In this document: positions 12,813 to 24,200 of the stretch, piece after piece | Numbering within the stretch: position 1 is the stretch's first letter | How the letters are laid out: the number at the start of each line of letters is the position of its first letter | Source of the DNA: Parascedosporium putredinis | Lineage: Eukaryota > Ascomycota > Sordariomycetes > Microascales > Microascaceae | DNA length: 64,000 nt | Direction of reading: 5' to 3' | Assembly: GCA_949357655.1 (NCBI GenBank) | Contig: CASHTG010000015.1 | Location: 1,302,001-1,366,000 of the forward strand | Notes under the pieces: generated by a model | Database searches by the model: none | What the model was told of the DNA's origin: nothing | What the model saw: the letters and a program-made list of their open reading frames with translations, nothing else | Translations under genes and position numbers: made by a program

Positions 12813-15800
12813 GGAGGTGCCAACGAAACAAGCAAGCAAAATCTGTCGAGATAGATTCGAACACTCGAGGGAAAACGGTCCCGCCACCCTGGAAAGACTT
12901 TGATACCAGTTCCGATATTTAGGAGCTATCCATGCTAGATAAAATACTCCACGCTGCACATGTTGCTTTAGGATACTCTGATAACAGGCAGTATGTTCCA
13001 TGTACGCTTGGACTACACGATACCGCGAGCAGTTTTACCGCCGAGGACATGTGTGGGCGGGAAGCAGAGGGACCCGCGAGGCTCGAATAATTGGATAATC
13101 TTACTGAAGCTCCGAGGATGCACCGGCAAAGAGGACAACTTCACCTTGGCCTCAAGATCTACAATAATGATGTAACTCGGCCGGCCTAGGGCCTAGACTA
13201 GCACTCCAGCACGTCTTCTCCAATAACTTGGCACATATGTACCAACCCCAAATCAACCTGCTTTTCAATCTTCCATGACACAGGGACAACATGGGTGGGC
13301 CATGGACGTGAAACCTACCTGGAAAGGATTCCCCGACACCGGTTACGGATGGTGGTCCATGTATTTTGCTTTCATGACAGCCTTGCTAGGGAGCGGGAGC
13401 GCGGATAGTACATACACTCCCTTCAACATATAAAAAGCAATATCAATGTCTCAAAAATTTCTCTTTAGGAAATTCTGGGTATGATCATATCCACGAGGTC
13501 TAGTCCACTGCGCATCATCAGACTGGATATACCCGTCGTCGAGGACGGGTCGGTAGGCATATCCAGCACCGCGGTCTGGGGTTGGGCCTGTCAACGATTT
13601 CCAGCACCGCGGTCAGGGCTTGAACCCGTCAACAATTCCATTGCTTGCCGTGATAGACCCGACGCGGGACCGACTCTCGGGGCGGCTCAAGAGCGGAAGG
13701 CGTTGTCTTTTCCACCCGGAGCAAGGGAGTAAATCCAGCCAAGTCGGATAAGTTAGCTGAAGCCAAGCCAATGGCTCCATCCATCATGTTGCTAAAGCTG
13801 ACGACATCGACTTGAATTACACGGCCCCTTTTTTCTTTTCTTTTTCCTTTTCTTTTCTTCCCCTCCCGAGGAATTGATCCACTGCCAACGAGAGACTAAA
13901 CTCGTTCGCTCGGCTTTCGGAGTAGGCCTCCTTTCCACTCACCTATACGATCAACCTTTCACGGGGTCAACTGCAAGACATTGGTAGATTAATGGAGCCC
14001 TGACAGACTGCCCATGGAATAGACAAAAGAGGAGGGAGTACAGCGGATACAGCCTTGATCAAGGTCCCTTTGAACCGACCAGCAAGATCTAAGTCTCATC
14101 TAATATGAAGTAGCTCAGAGTGGCTAAAGGCTTGGGACATGAGCCTTGGATGTCTGAGTTTGCGTGTGACCACCTTCCAAAGAGAGCATCTCACAAGAGG
14201 CACCGGTATGGTATTAATAGCCCTAGTGCAAACGTAGTCAAGGTCGAGGTCGGCCAGGAAAGACAATGGATGTCGTACACATGCATCTAATTTGACGGGC
14301 CAGGGGTTTACATGCCGGTCCAATATATATGTGTGTGTGGGTATGTGTTCTTAATTAACACCCCCGTCGGCTCGTGAAGATGGGAGTGTTGGAGTTGAAG
14401 TTGGGCGTGATAGTCGAGCTTTACATAAAGGGGTGTGGAGGGGAGGTCTCTATCCATTGTATTTTTGTCGATTTGCTTTTCCCGTGGAGGGTTGGGACGA
14501 CATCTAGCACGAGCACACCTCATGGCTCTTAAGGACCATGCGGCCCGGGGCCACACTCCGGTCCAATCAAGCCACGCACTCCCTCAACCCTCGGTCGTCT
14601 TCCGCGGCCCTATGTCTCTCCTCCCTTTGCAAAAAGCAAAGAGTGCCCACATTTTTGGTCTCTCAAAGATCAACGATATTCCTACGTTCCCACCTCCTTC
14701 ACTTACTTGGCTTCCACACATCCAGCACCCTTGGTTTGCGGATGTCTGCGCGGCAGTTTAGCTCAAGAAATTAACCACAGACCTCACCTCAGAAGCTGGA
14801 AACTTGCTAGAGACCCTAAAGGGGGCGTTGCACCTGAGACCAAACGGTCCCAAGAGCGTGGCGAGTCATACGTGCGGGTTGACGTGTGTCATCACGGCCT
14901 ACATAGCTATTTCTGAGCATCGAGGACTGCATCGAGAACTGCATCGTGCTACGTGATCTGTCGGCCCCAAGCAATCTATTGTCTCGTGGAAACGGGACGT
15001 AATGGACCCATTTGAGTGCCTGCCTCCGCCCCCAGATCGCGGCCTTCGCCTGCGTTTCCGCACGGAAAGTTTCGAACGGGAAAGGGCACCGGAGCTCTGA
15101 TTAGAGTAGGAGGTTGTCACTGGAAGGGCAAGAGGCCGGCTGGAGACGTTTTTCAGCTATCCAGCATACTACAACTCCATCTTTGAATGGCCGCGGCCCC
15201 GTTGTAGCGATGTGATGGACACCTCTGACGCCTCTGTGTCATCCGAGTGTCTCGCGTGGAAACAGGACCCTCTCCCTCCACACGGCAAGCAGTCTTGCTC
15301 TCTATGGCCAGGCTTTTTCTTTGTCCTTTTGACTCTCTTGGCCTCTAGAGAAACCCTCCTTCCTTTGCGACAGGCCTTTGCGACAGGTAGAAGAAAAAGC
15401 ATTAGGGTAGTACACCTCGTTTTAAAACATGTAGACGGAAGAAGAAGACGATGCTCGACCGAGAGGTCTTCGATCGCTCGTAACACCTTGCCTCACATCC
15501 CCTGTGTCTCCTTCCATCCATATCTCTCTCCCCTCGCCCTCTAGCCCACGCACACAACTTAGCTTCGATATCATGCAGCTGGTCTTGTTAATCATATCAC
15601 CTTCTCCCCGTCGTCCGGCTTTGGGTCTCGCTAAACGACAAGGAGTAACGAAACCTCCTTCCTCTACCCTGCCTTCTTGTCTTCCCTCAGCGCTAAGTTA
15701 AGAGGTTCGAGGCCCTATCCATCACCTCTCCCCAGTCTATCTAACCCCGGGACGTGCGTGGAAGTTCGATCGAGGAGTGTATAGCAGTTACCCCATTCCC

Positions 15801-15850
15801 TTCTAGATTCTCCCCGAACCATTCTCGTCATAGCTCCCTTGTTCTCGAGA
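12813..15850. other. Spacer between Pol5 and the GT71 gene
   Basis: 3 kb without a recognisable gene. It holds a 38-bp tandem duplication (13563-13638) and pyrimidine-rich tracts at 13825-13865 and 15490-15800, the latter probably the promoter and leader of the downstream glycosyltransferase. Confidence 0.5.
13563..13638. repeat. 38-bp imperfect tandem duplication
   Basis: Two adjacent 38-bp units each begin CCAGCACCGCGGTC and end in a GTCAAC(G/A)ATT core. They differ at several positions, so the duplication is not recent. It lies in a spacer with no coding potential. The CCGCGG core is palindromic. Confidence 0.75.
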
Positions 15851-17389
15851 ATGGGCGTCGGGTTCTACTCTCCCGGCGGGTATGGCGGCCCGTGGTCCTG
15901 GGACTCATCCTCTTATACCTAATACTAGAGCTCCGAACGCACGTGGACGCCTCCTGGTCTGGCATCTGCTCAGACGGCATGGTGGTTATTCAAAAACCCG
16001 AGCTCGACAGCAGGGCCTCCGCGGCCTTGCAGATGTCTGGGATTGACGGTTTTATACAGGGCGAGCCTCTCGAAAGGTTTTGGAAACTGCTTTTCCATGC
16101 GATGACAGAGCATGAGCTCGGTGTCGGCAAGCTCGAAATGGGGAATACTAGCTTCTCGGAGGATTATATCTCTTTGACCACGGCATCTTAGAAGAGAAGA
16201 AGCGCGAGAGACACCTTGTCGTTTCGGAGGAGGACGCCGATAAACTTCGCGACCATTTCCAGGACTTTCGCACCAAGATCAATCCTTTAGCGAAGCTCAT
16301 GCCATACTGGAAAAACACGCGAGGCATTGTCATGGGCGGCGGAGGGAGGTATCTCAGCATCACCTTGACCTCGATTATCCTGCTCCGAGAGTTCGGTTGC
16401 ACGCTTCCCATCCTGGTATTTGTCGATAACCACAACCAGTATGACCTTCACATTTGCGAAATCTCTTTGCTGAGCTGGGCGCCCATTGTGTCGTCATGGA
16501 AGATATCATAGGCGATGCCAAGGTCGACCATTACCAGTACAAGGTCCTCTCTATCCTCTTCGCGCCCTTCCAGCACGTTCTCCTGCTCGACGCCGATGCT
16601 TGGGCCATCAGGGATCCCGCCTATCTGTTCCACTCGGAGCCCTACAAGTCCCACGGCCTAGTCACATTTCCCGACGTTTGGGTTTCCACTGCCCATCCCG
16701 CGTTTTTCGAGATAACCGACACCCCCATGAACGCCCCTACCGAACGAAGAACCTCGGAGTCGAGTGTGCTCATGTACGACAAAGGGATGCATGCCGATAG
16801 TTTGATTCTCGCGACATACTTCAACCTTTACGGCCCGGAGCAATACTATCCCCTCTTGTCGCAACACGGCCCCGGTGAAGGAGACAAGGAGACTTTTCTC
16901 CAGGCCGCGTTGAGCCTTGGGAAGCCATTCTACGACGTCAAGGAGAATGTCGGAATCGTTGGCCGCGTTATCGAAGGCCACCATCGTGGCGCGGCCATGA
17001 TCCAACACGATCCCAGCGAAGACTGGAAACTCCGAGAATACCTACGCACACACGGAAAGCCCATGACGAAACCTTCCGGCGAGCCCGTGAAAGCCTCGCC
17101 TCTCTTCATACATCACAATATTGCCAAGATGGACATCTATGAGCTCAGCGGCGACTCGGAGCCGCTTTCTATTAAAACGGACGAAGGCAAGGTTGACCGG
17201 TTATGGGGCTGGCCGGACGGCCTTTACGAGAGCGCGGGATTCGACATTGAAAAAGCCATGTTCGGAACTATCATCCGGGCCAAATGTGAGGTGATGGCAC
17301 CTGCCTCGGAGTGCACGGGGCTGTGGAACTTCTATCGCGCCGCTTTTGGGTCCGATGCAAGCAAAAACGGAGGGAAGAGAGGGAGATAA
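15851..17389 (+). CDS. GT71 family alpha-mannosyltransferase (Mnn2/Mnn1-type), type II Golgi protein
   Basis: Transfers mannose from GDP-mannose to N- or O-glycans or mannan in the Golgi. A short cytosolic start (MGVGFYS) is followed by one membrane segment (VVLGLILLYLIL) and a stem. The GT71 domain follows, with YWKNTRGIVMGGGGRYLSIT, then GCTLPILVFV, the acceptor block ELGAHCVVMEDIIGDAK and the DxD-type metal site in HVLLLDADAWAIRDP. Three frame breaks each fit one missing base: CCC at about 15872, TTT at about 16178 (giving DYISFDHGILEE) and AAA at about 16460 (giving ICENLFAELGAH). No intron is needed. The stop used is TAA 17387-17389, but another frame stays open to 17540 with a repeat, so the C-terminus is uncertain. 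The linkage (alpha-1,2 or alpha-1,3) cannot be told from sequence. Confidence 0.82.
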
Positions 17390-17456
17390 GAACGGAAAGA
17401 AAGGCGGGGCTATTCCGTGGCAGGATATCGCTTCCCTTTTCTCGCGCCGTCCCCCA

Positions 17457-17504
17457 AGACCCGGAGGTAGACCCGGAGCAAGACCCGGAGCAAGAGTGGG
17501 AGCA
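17457..17504. repeat. Four 12-bp tandem units after the GT71 stop
   Basis: Four units of AGACCCGGAGCA-type sequence (first ending GGT, last with AGAGTGGGAGCA). Because 12 is a multiple of 3, they keep any frame open and would code for R-P-G-A or D-P-E-Q repeats. They may belong to the C-terminus of the mannosyltransferase if its last frame break is an error. Confidence 0.7.
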
Positions 17505-18160
17505 AGAGACAAGATCGCATCGCCCGGTGGGCCGATATAAGTGAAAGGAGTTTATCCCCTCTCATCCTCACCTTATATGATATAAACAGCACAACTATTT
17601 TGATGTCCGGAAGTGGTTTGGCATCAACCGGAAGGGCTTCCCTCTATAGGAGGGCCGCTATCCTTTATCTTACGCCATTTTCCTTATTTTCCCTTTCTAT
17701 CCGCATCACATCAGATGCAGGCACTTTCCGCGAGCAACGATTCCCCTTTGTTGAATTTGTACATTTTCTGTATATTATACCTCTATAATTTCCAATATAG
17801 ATAAGATTCACTATTGATGTAGTGATGGATGACACGACGGACTGGCCCCTTGGACTCTTGGACGGCGCGTCAAAGAATGAACTCATGCGTTCCCACGCCG
17901 TAGGGCTCAGATCGCAGCTAGGGAATACTTGAGGCCACCTTGAGAGTATTTGTAGGGCATTTGCACGACGTCAACACGGTTTCCAGGATTGCCTGGCAGC
18001 GATGTGAGAAATTCAAGCCGGACATTGAGAATTTATCTACTCTCCGTACGGCCGGCCGGCCACCCCTTACTAAATTGTCTTTCTGACATCGCCTCAAACA
18101 GCCCACAACGCCGTTTCTCGGAGCTTGCACGCACTCGGATGCCTCTCAGGCTCAGTGGCC

Positions 18161-18179
18161 TTTTTTTTTTTTTTTTTTT
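18161..18179. repeat. T19 homopolymer
   Basis: Nineteen T in a row in the gene-poor region. Length should be treated as uncertain given the homopolymer errors seen in the genes. Confidence 0.9.
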
Positions 18180-21100
18180 CCTTCCCCTTTAAGATTCTTT
18201 GAATGGGTGGGGGAGGGTTCTAGATCATTCAACGTCTCACGGCGATGACCCGCGTCTCAGTTTGAGGCTCGCGCCTCCCCGGAAAGTCGCGGAGGCGGCA
18301 AAAAGAGGAAAAGGGGCCGGACAAGAGATGGTTTAGATTGAGACAGTCCGGACCGCTCGAGGACCGGACTTTGCCCGCGTTGTCTAAGCTGGGATGGCTG
18401 GGCCCTTTAGGGTCTCTCGAGAGGATTGAAGTTCAGCGGCGGCAGATGCGGCTCACGCTCAGGGATGCGGTACGATGGCAGAAGAGACCAGCCCGCGCTC
18501 AAATTGACGGGATGGCGCCGCTCCTCTGCTCCAAGAAGCCTCCCGCGTTTGGGAAACTTGAGCCGGCAACGACATTTGCACCATTGCAGAGAGCGTATGC
18601 AGGGGACAAGTCGCGCGTACGTTTTTTTTCTTTCTCGTTTTTGGGCATTGGCAACAAAATTATTAAATGAAATATCAATATATCAACATGAGAAATATAA
18701 ATATATTACTCAGGTCGAAAATACCAAAATAAGCCTTTTCCTCTCCTACCCTCCGAACCATCTTCTCAGACACGCACAGGTCCCTCCCCGTTAGCACCGG
18801 GTCTGGTGTGGGTGGCGCTTGGGGAGCACCTTGGTGAGATTTGTCTCGACGCAAAGTCCGTGGAATGAGGTGGGCCAACTAACTGCTCTGCCAAGGAGAA
18901 GATCCACATGGGCTGTGCTCTGCTCAGGGCGTGACGGAGGTGGTGTGCAGGCTTCAAGTTGCTACTTGTACAGTAGTGGCTGGCCCACCTGGGGCTGCCA
19001 CGGCGGCTAACACGGGAGCACGTGATACCGTGATGGGACCTCTTGGGAGCGAGGGTTGGGCGGGGTGGAGCAGACGTGTGTACCTTGACTTGTTTACATT
19101 AGGCTTGGCGTTGTTTACTTTGCCGGCGCGCCACGCGTGAAAAAAAAATACTTCACCCACGTTGACAAGGAAAGAAGAGAAAAAACCCTCCTGCCGCGCC
19201 TCGCTTCGACCACCTCGAACGGGCGCGAGAGAGGGCGCGGTGAGTATGTTTCCGATGCCAGCGTCTCAACCCGTTGATCTCGAGAATTTACTCTTAACCC
19301 TTTCCGGTTCGTTGCGCCCCTGTTGGTCTAGAGGGATTGAAGAGAGGAATGGATATAATGTATTTAAAGGGCCGGGAGGGGAGGACGAAGCACGGCCTGC
19401 GCACAGTCGTTGGCTGATCCTGAATCAAAACGAACTGGAGTTCATAGCTCCTGAAGAAAGAAAACGAAGAATGAAACCTTGGGAGGGATTGGGAAGAGGG
19501 GAATGACAAAACTACCCCAATTTTCTTGTATACATCGGACCAGGAAGCATCGTCGACAAGCGGCATGTCGAAGATCGTGATGCGGGGGTGGTTTCCAAAG
19601 GGGGACATGGAGGGAGGAATGCTGAATGAGGCTGGGAGAAGAGGCTTTGATACCTGGTTCGGCCTGACCGGGCTTGGACTTGGAAATCAACACGAAACAT
19701 AGGAGGATTAACCCCTCACATTTCCTGGGAAACGAGGCAAAGCCGAGAGGGAAAGCGGGTCATCAAATGGCTTCCCCTCACATCACCCTCCTCCTGTCTG
19801 TCAGTCGCCCATGCTCATGGGACATTCTTCAGGTGGCATCATGCTTGTCCCACCCTATTCTTAGCTAGGGACTGGCATTGGCACCCACCCGAGACTGCCC
19901 CTCCTCACAGTCACACACTCTCTCGATGCGTTTGCCGAATTAGGCGGGTAGCGAAGGCAGAACCGAGCTTGAGCTGGTGTCAGGTCAAGCGGCAAGCTTC
20001 ATGACATGATGAGCAAGAAGCGGTGTGAAGGACGTCTCTGTTTGCCATGTGCCGTGTTTGGGAACAGGTAAACAAAACTGAAGGATTTTAATGCCATGCC
20101 ATGCTTCGCCTTGGTTCGCAAGCGTATGTTGTTTTTGTTGGCATGATCTTCCTTGACTTCCTGTTCATGCTTGGGTTGGTGGCATCCATGGCAAGCTGAG
20201 ATGGATGAGCGATATACAAGTACGAATACTTGTGCTTGAAAAACCGTCCCATTGCTGGTTTCCTGGATCCTGGTTTGAACTCGTCTCAGGGCGCGTTGGC
20301 TCAATTCCAAGGTTGGCCAAGAGTATCAGGAGGGGCAGGAGGGGTTTACGGGCATTTAGCATTGGCAATGACGATTATTGTGAGCTATTTTCCGATCCAA
20401 CCTTGTTTGGATATAGTTTCGGATTCGCCCTTTCCAGCCCACCATCTTTTGATTGGGATGTGTGTAGGAATGACGTGTATTTTTGGCGCGAGCGCTAGAA
20501 CGATGGTGGGATGCGAATCTGGATGGACAGAAGAAACCTGAAAGTCCGAAAGTAGTAACAAGATCAGATGGAGGGGGTTCAGCCAACTTCGTCCACATCC
20601 ATAGTGTAGCGTAGATACGCTCTTGTGGGTGAGTGGGGTATTATCACCAAGACGACTATTCACTTGAGTATTATCACGGACGATAGGCGTCCCTTATTCG
20701 GATCTTGGACCCTCCCACCGGTATCTAGAACCAGGTGATGGGAAGGGAGAGCTGCCAGACGCAAGAAGGAAGCCATCTGCGATCGATACTGCAACCATCC
20801 TTTGTTGATTCGATTCGACGATGGGTACCGAGGCATGGCTGGCTTCTTCCCTGCTCACTTCTCTGGCTATTCAATCCATCATTGTTGACTTTGACATGCA
20901 TTCTCTCCTTATCTCGAATTGGCTGATCGCTCGTAACTCCGACCATTGAGGCACGCACATGGTCCCTGTCAGCATGGGGCGGGCTGTGCAGCCGCCGCGA
21001 CAACGGGGAGAGCAGGAGAATGGCTGATGAAGTTTGAAGCTCAGCACCAATCACAGTCGGCAATGGCTATGGAAGAGCACCTGGAGCAATCCTTGTGATT

Positions 21101-21245
21101 GTCCAAAATCTCACGGCGCGACGAGGGCACCGGCCGACGCCTGTTAGGACCTAGTGCTGGGCCTTTTCCCCTTCTTTTTATTCTATTTCAATGGATCTTT
21201 TCCCCGATGGGTGGAGATTCTCCCTGCAAAGGAAGCAGGAGCGTG

Positions 21246-21265
21246 AAAAAAAAAAAAAAAAAAAA
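21246..21265. repeat. A20 homopolymer
   Basis: Twenty A in a row in the gene-poor region, with no retroelement-like sequence upstream that I recognise. Confidence 0.9.
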
Positions 21266-24200
21266 CCAAGCCCCAGAAAAGTCGCACCGCACCTCCACTC
21301 AAGTGAGAGCTAAAAGGAACCATCCATGGGTCCATCGATGGATCTATCGCAAGCCATCGATGTTACCAAGTCGATCCTGCTAGCGTAATATCCTGGATGG
21401 GTGGCACGGAAGACCGGAGAGGGAACGTTGTTTTTTTCTTCTCATGTTTGGGGGTTCATCGAGGCCGCGAAAGATGAATAGATGGCATTCCTAGTAAATA
21501 ATGCAATTGATTCTACTCATCACGAAGCAAGGCCAATCCCCTTGTATATCGGCGGCGTATCTGTCTGTCCCCGAAAGTCATCGCGGCCGGATCGATTCTT
21601 AATATTATGTGAGACAGTGGCTCGAAGGAAAGAGAGGATCGAACCGCACACAAACGCCGGCACCCGGCTGTCGCCCGGCGCTGCGTCAGGGCCGATCCTT
21701 GCTACAAATGGCCGCCATCGATTGATCATAGGTGTGCCAGACCTGAGCTATTCACAGGAGGGGCGGAAAAAGAAAATACTGCTCGCTCCCCGCTGCCCAC
21801 CGCTCTATCTATCCGCTTCACGCCTTCCCCATGTGCTGGGGAAAAAAAAGAAAAAGAAAGAAAGAAAGACATCGATTCCACTAGGAAAAGAAAGGAGTGA
21901 AAAGAAGAAGGAAAAAAAAGGCTGCACCCAGAACCCGTTTGCCTGCCAAAAAGAGACCCATTGATAATATGTCTCGGGAGAAATAGTCTGCGAGTTGACG
22001 GCGGCACGCACGCTCGAGGACAGGGGCAGAAAGCGGACGGTGCGATGAGAAACAACATAACATGGAATCCATGCTTCTCCGATTCACCGACCTCAGTATT
22101 GCATGTACACTATAATACCTCAGATGCGTCAACTATGATTGCAATATGGGCTCGGGGAATAAGAGGCACAGCTATGAACAAGGGCACAGCTGCGCCTGGG
22201 CTCCATAATGGCCGTCACCTCAGTTAGGTATGTGGTGTACAGTGTGCACTATAATCAATTGATCCAGGATGGAATTGATCCATCCAATCCATTGTTTGCG
22301 CCAACTTCCAACCTCAAATGTAGAAAACGCCATACCGAATACGGGGCTGCTGAGTTGTATCGATGGAAGAGTCAGTCCTCATGGATGGCCAAGACCACAA
22401 ACGAAGGAGAGATCAACAGAAAAAAAACACTAAAAACTACATCTTCCGTGCTGTATACATCGACGCAGGAAATCAAGCTGGCTTTGGACATGCACAATTG
22501 GGCCACAGGCTGCCTTGCCCCGCAAACGCAATAATAAGGCTGCATGCCCTCTCGTCACCGAGCCGCCAGAGGTACTGGGAGCGAGGAGATTGGCTCCCTA
22601 GCAACAGCTGCAGGGCACCAGGCGACGGGAAAAAATTAACACGTTGACTTCTGGTCTCAATCTGGGGTCGAGCAGCGAAGGGAGGAGCTGAAGCTTGAGG
22701 ATTGCTGAAGCTCGTTTAGATGGCCGGAGCCAGTAAGGGCCCGCAGATCACTCTAATGAAGCCTCTACTGTACACTACAAATACATGGGGCGAAGAAATT
22801 CAACGCAACGCTGGAGAACACAGATCCAGAGTTTGCTCTCATACACTAAACAATAATAACACCCTGCAACTGGTCCTTTCGCGACGGTCGTCAGACTTCT
22901 TCAGGAGATACCATGGTCCTCGGTCGGCATGTTTGATCTTGAAACTGGTAGCGATCGCCCCGTTAGTGAACGGTGAGGTCAGCATCCCTGATAGCCAGCT
23001 GGATTGAAATTGAACAATGTCTATTAGTACCGAGTACAGAGGTTGAGGGAGGGAAGTCACTAAGCCACCGATCATCTGGCCCATCAACCATGCCCCATGG
23101 AAGACGCGATACTTGATTGATGGATGGGTGTATTCAGCGTATAGTGTAATAATCTTTTCTTCTTTTCAGCACTCCTCAATCGATGGTGTCTTCCCTAATC
23201 CAGACGCATCCCTTCCCGCTCCCGGGCTTGGCTGTCCAGCTTCCATTTTTCAAACATTCCTTCCGTGCCTCAAGCCGTCTGGCTCCGAGCCCTGTCGCTT
23301 GCACCTCGACAGGCCCGGGGTCAGGGAATCTTGAGCGGAATACTCGTTACTCCCCGCTAGCCTCAAAAGCCCCTGCTCGCGCGAATGGGCTGTTGGGCAC
23401 TCGTAATAATAGTGTAGCTCTTGTCCGGGGAACCAAACCAGCTTTTAGAATGAATGACTCGCTGTTGCCATGTGAGGCGTTGTAACTGTTGCATTTTACA
23501 CTGGTGATATAAGCTGACATTGAAGCTCCAATTTTTTTCTTTCTCGGGGTGGCGGGAGCCTTCTGCGCGTACTACAAGTACATCCATTCTTGCTACGCTT
23601 CACACTCCATTTGCCCTGCCAACGATCAAATGCAAGAGTCCACGATGACCTTACAAGCGCAGGCCTCTAGTGCCGCCGTGCCGGACGTTGCAGGAGTGGA
23701 GCATCGCTTCTGACAGAGTGCAGGAGAGGAACGATCCCTCGGGCCGGCAACAGCCACCAAACGAAATGGAATACTTTTCAGCCGCCCACAGAAAACGAGA
23801 GAACAAGTACTCCCAAGAAGTGGATGGGATGGGGTTGAAACTGGATCTCTCATCATCTGCGGACCCAAGACAACATTGAAGTACGAAGTACGTCTTCTGT
23901 GGCCCGGGAAGGTGCAGCTCCTGCATGGAAATGGAGCAGAGTGGACCAGCTCAAAGAACATCAAATTCAACATTGAAAATACCTAGGCACTCTGCTGGTC
24001 ACCAATTAATACATTTGTGAGAGGCTTCACTGAGGGGACAAGCTAAGGACATTGTCAAATTGTCAACACCATCCCGGAATCGTCTTGTTGTACTCTCCCT
24101 GGCCAAAGAATTTGCTTCCCGGACAGACCTCTGGGGATTTCGCGCTGCTCTCGGGAGGAGCTTGTGCGAATGGGTCTATCTTGACCTCACGCCTTGGTTG

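Noticed and set aside
21482..21964. 160-codon plus-strand frame
   Set aside because: Ends in lysine-rich, poly-A-driven sequence and has no coding-like codon use. No family recognised.
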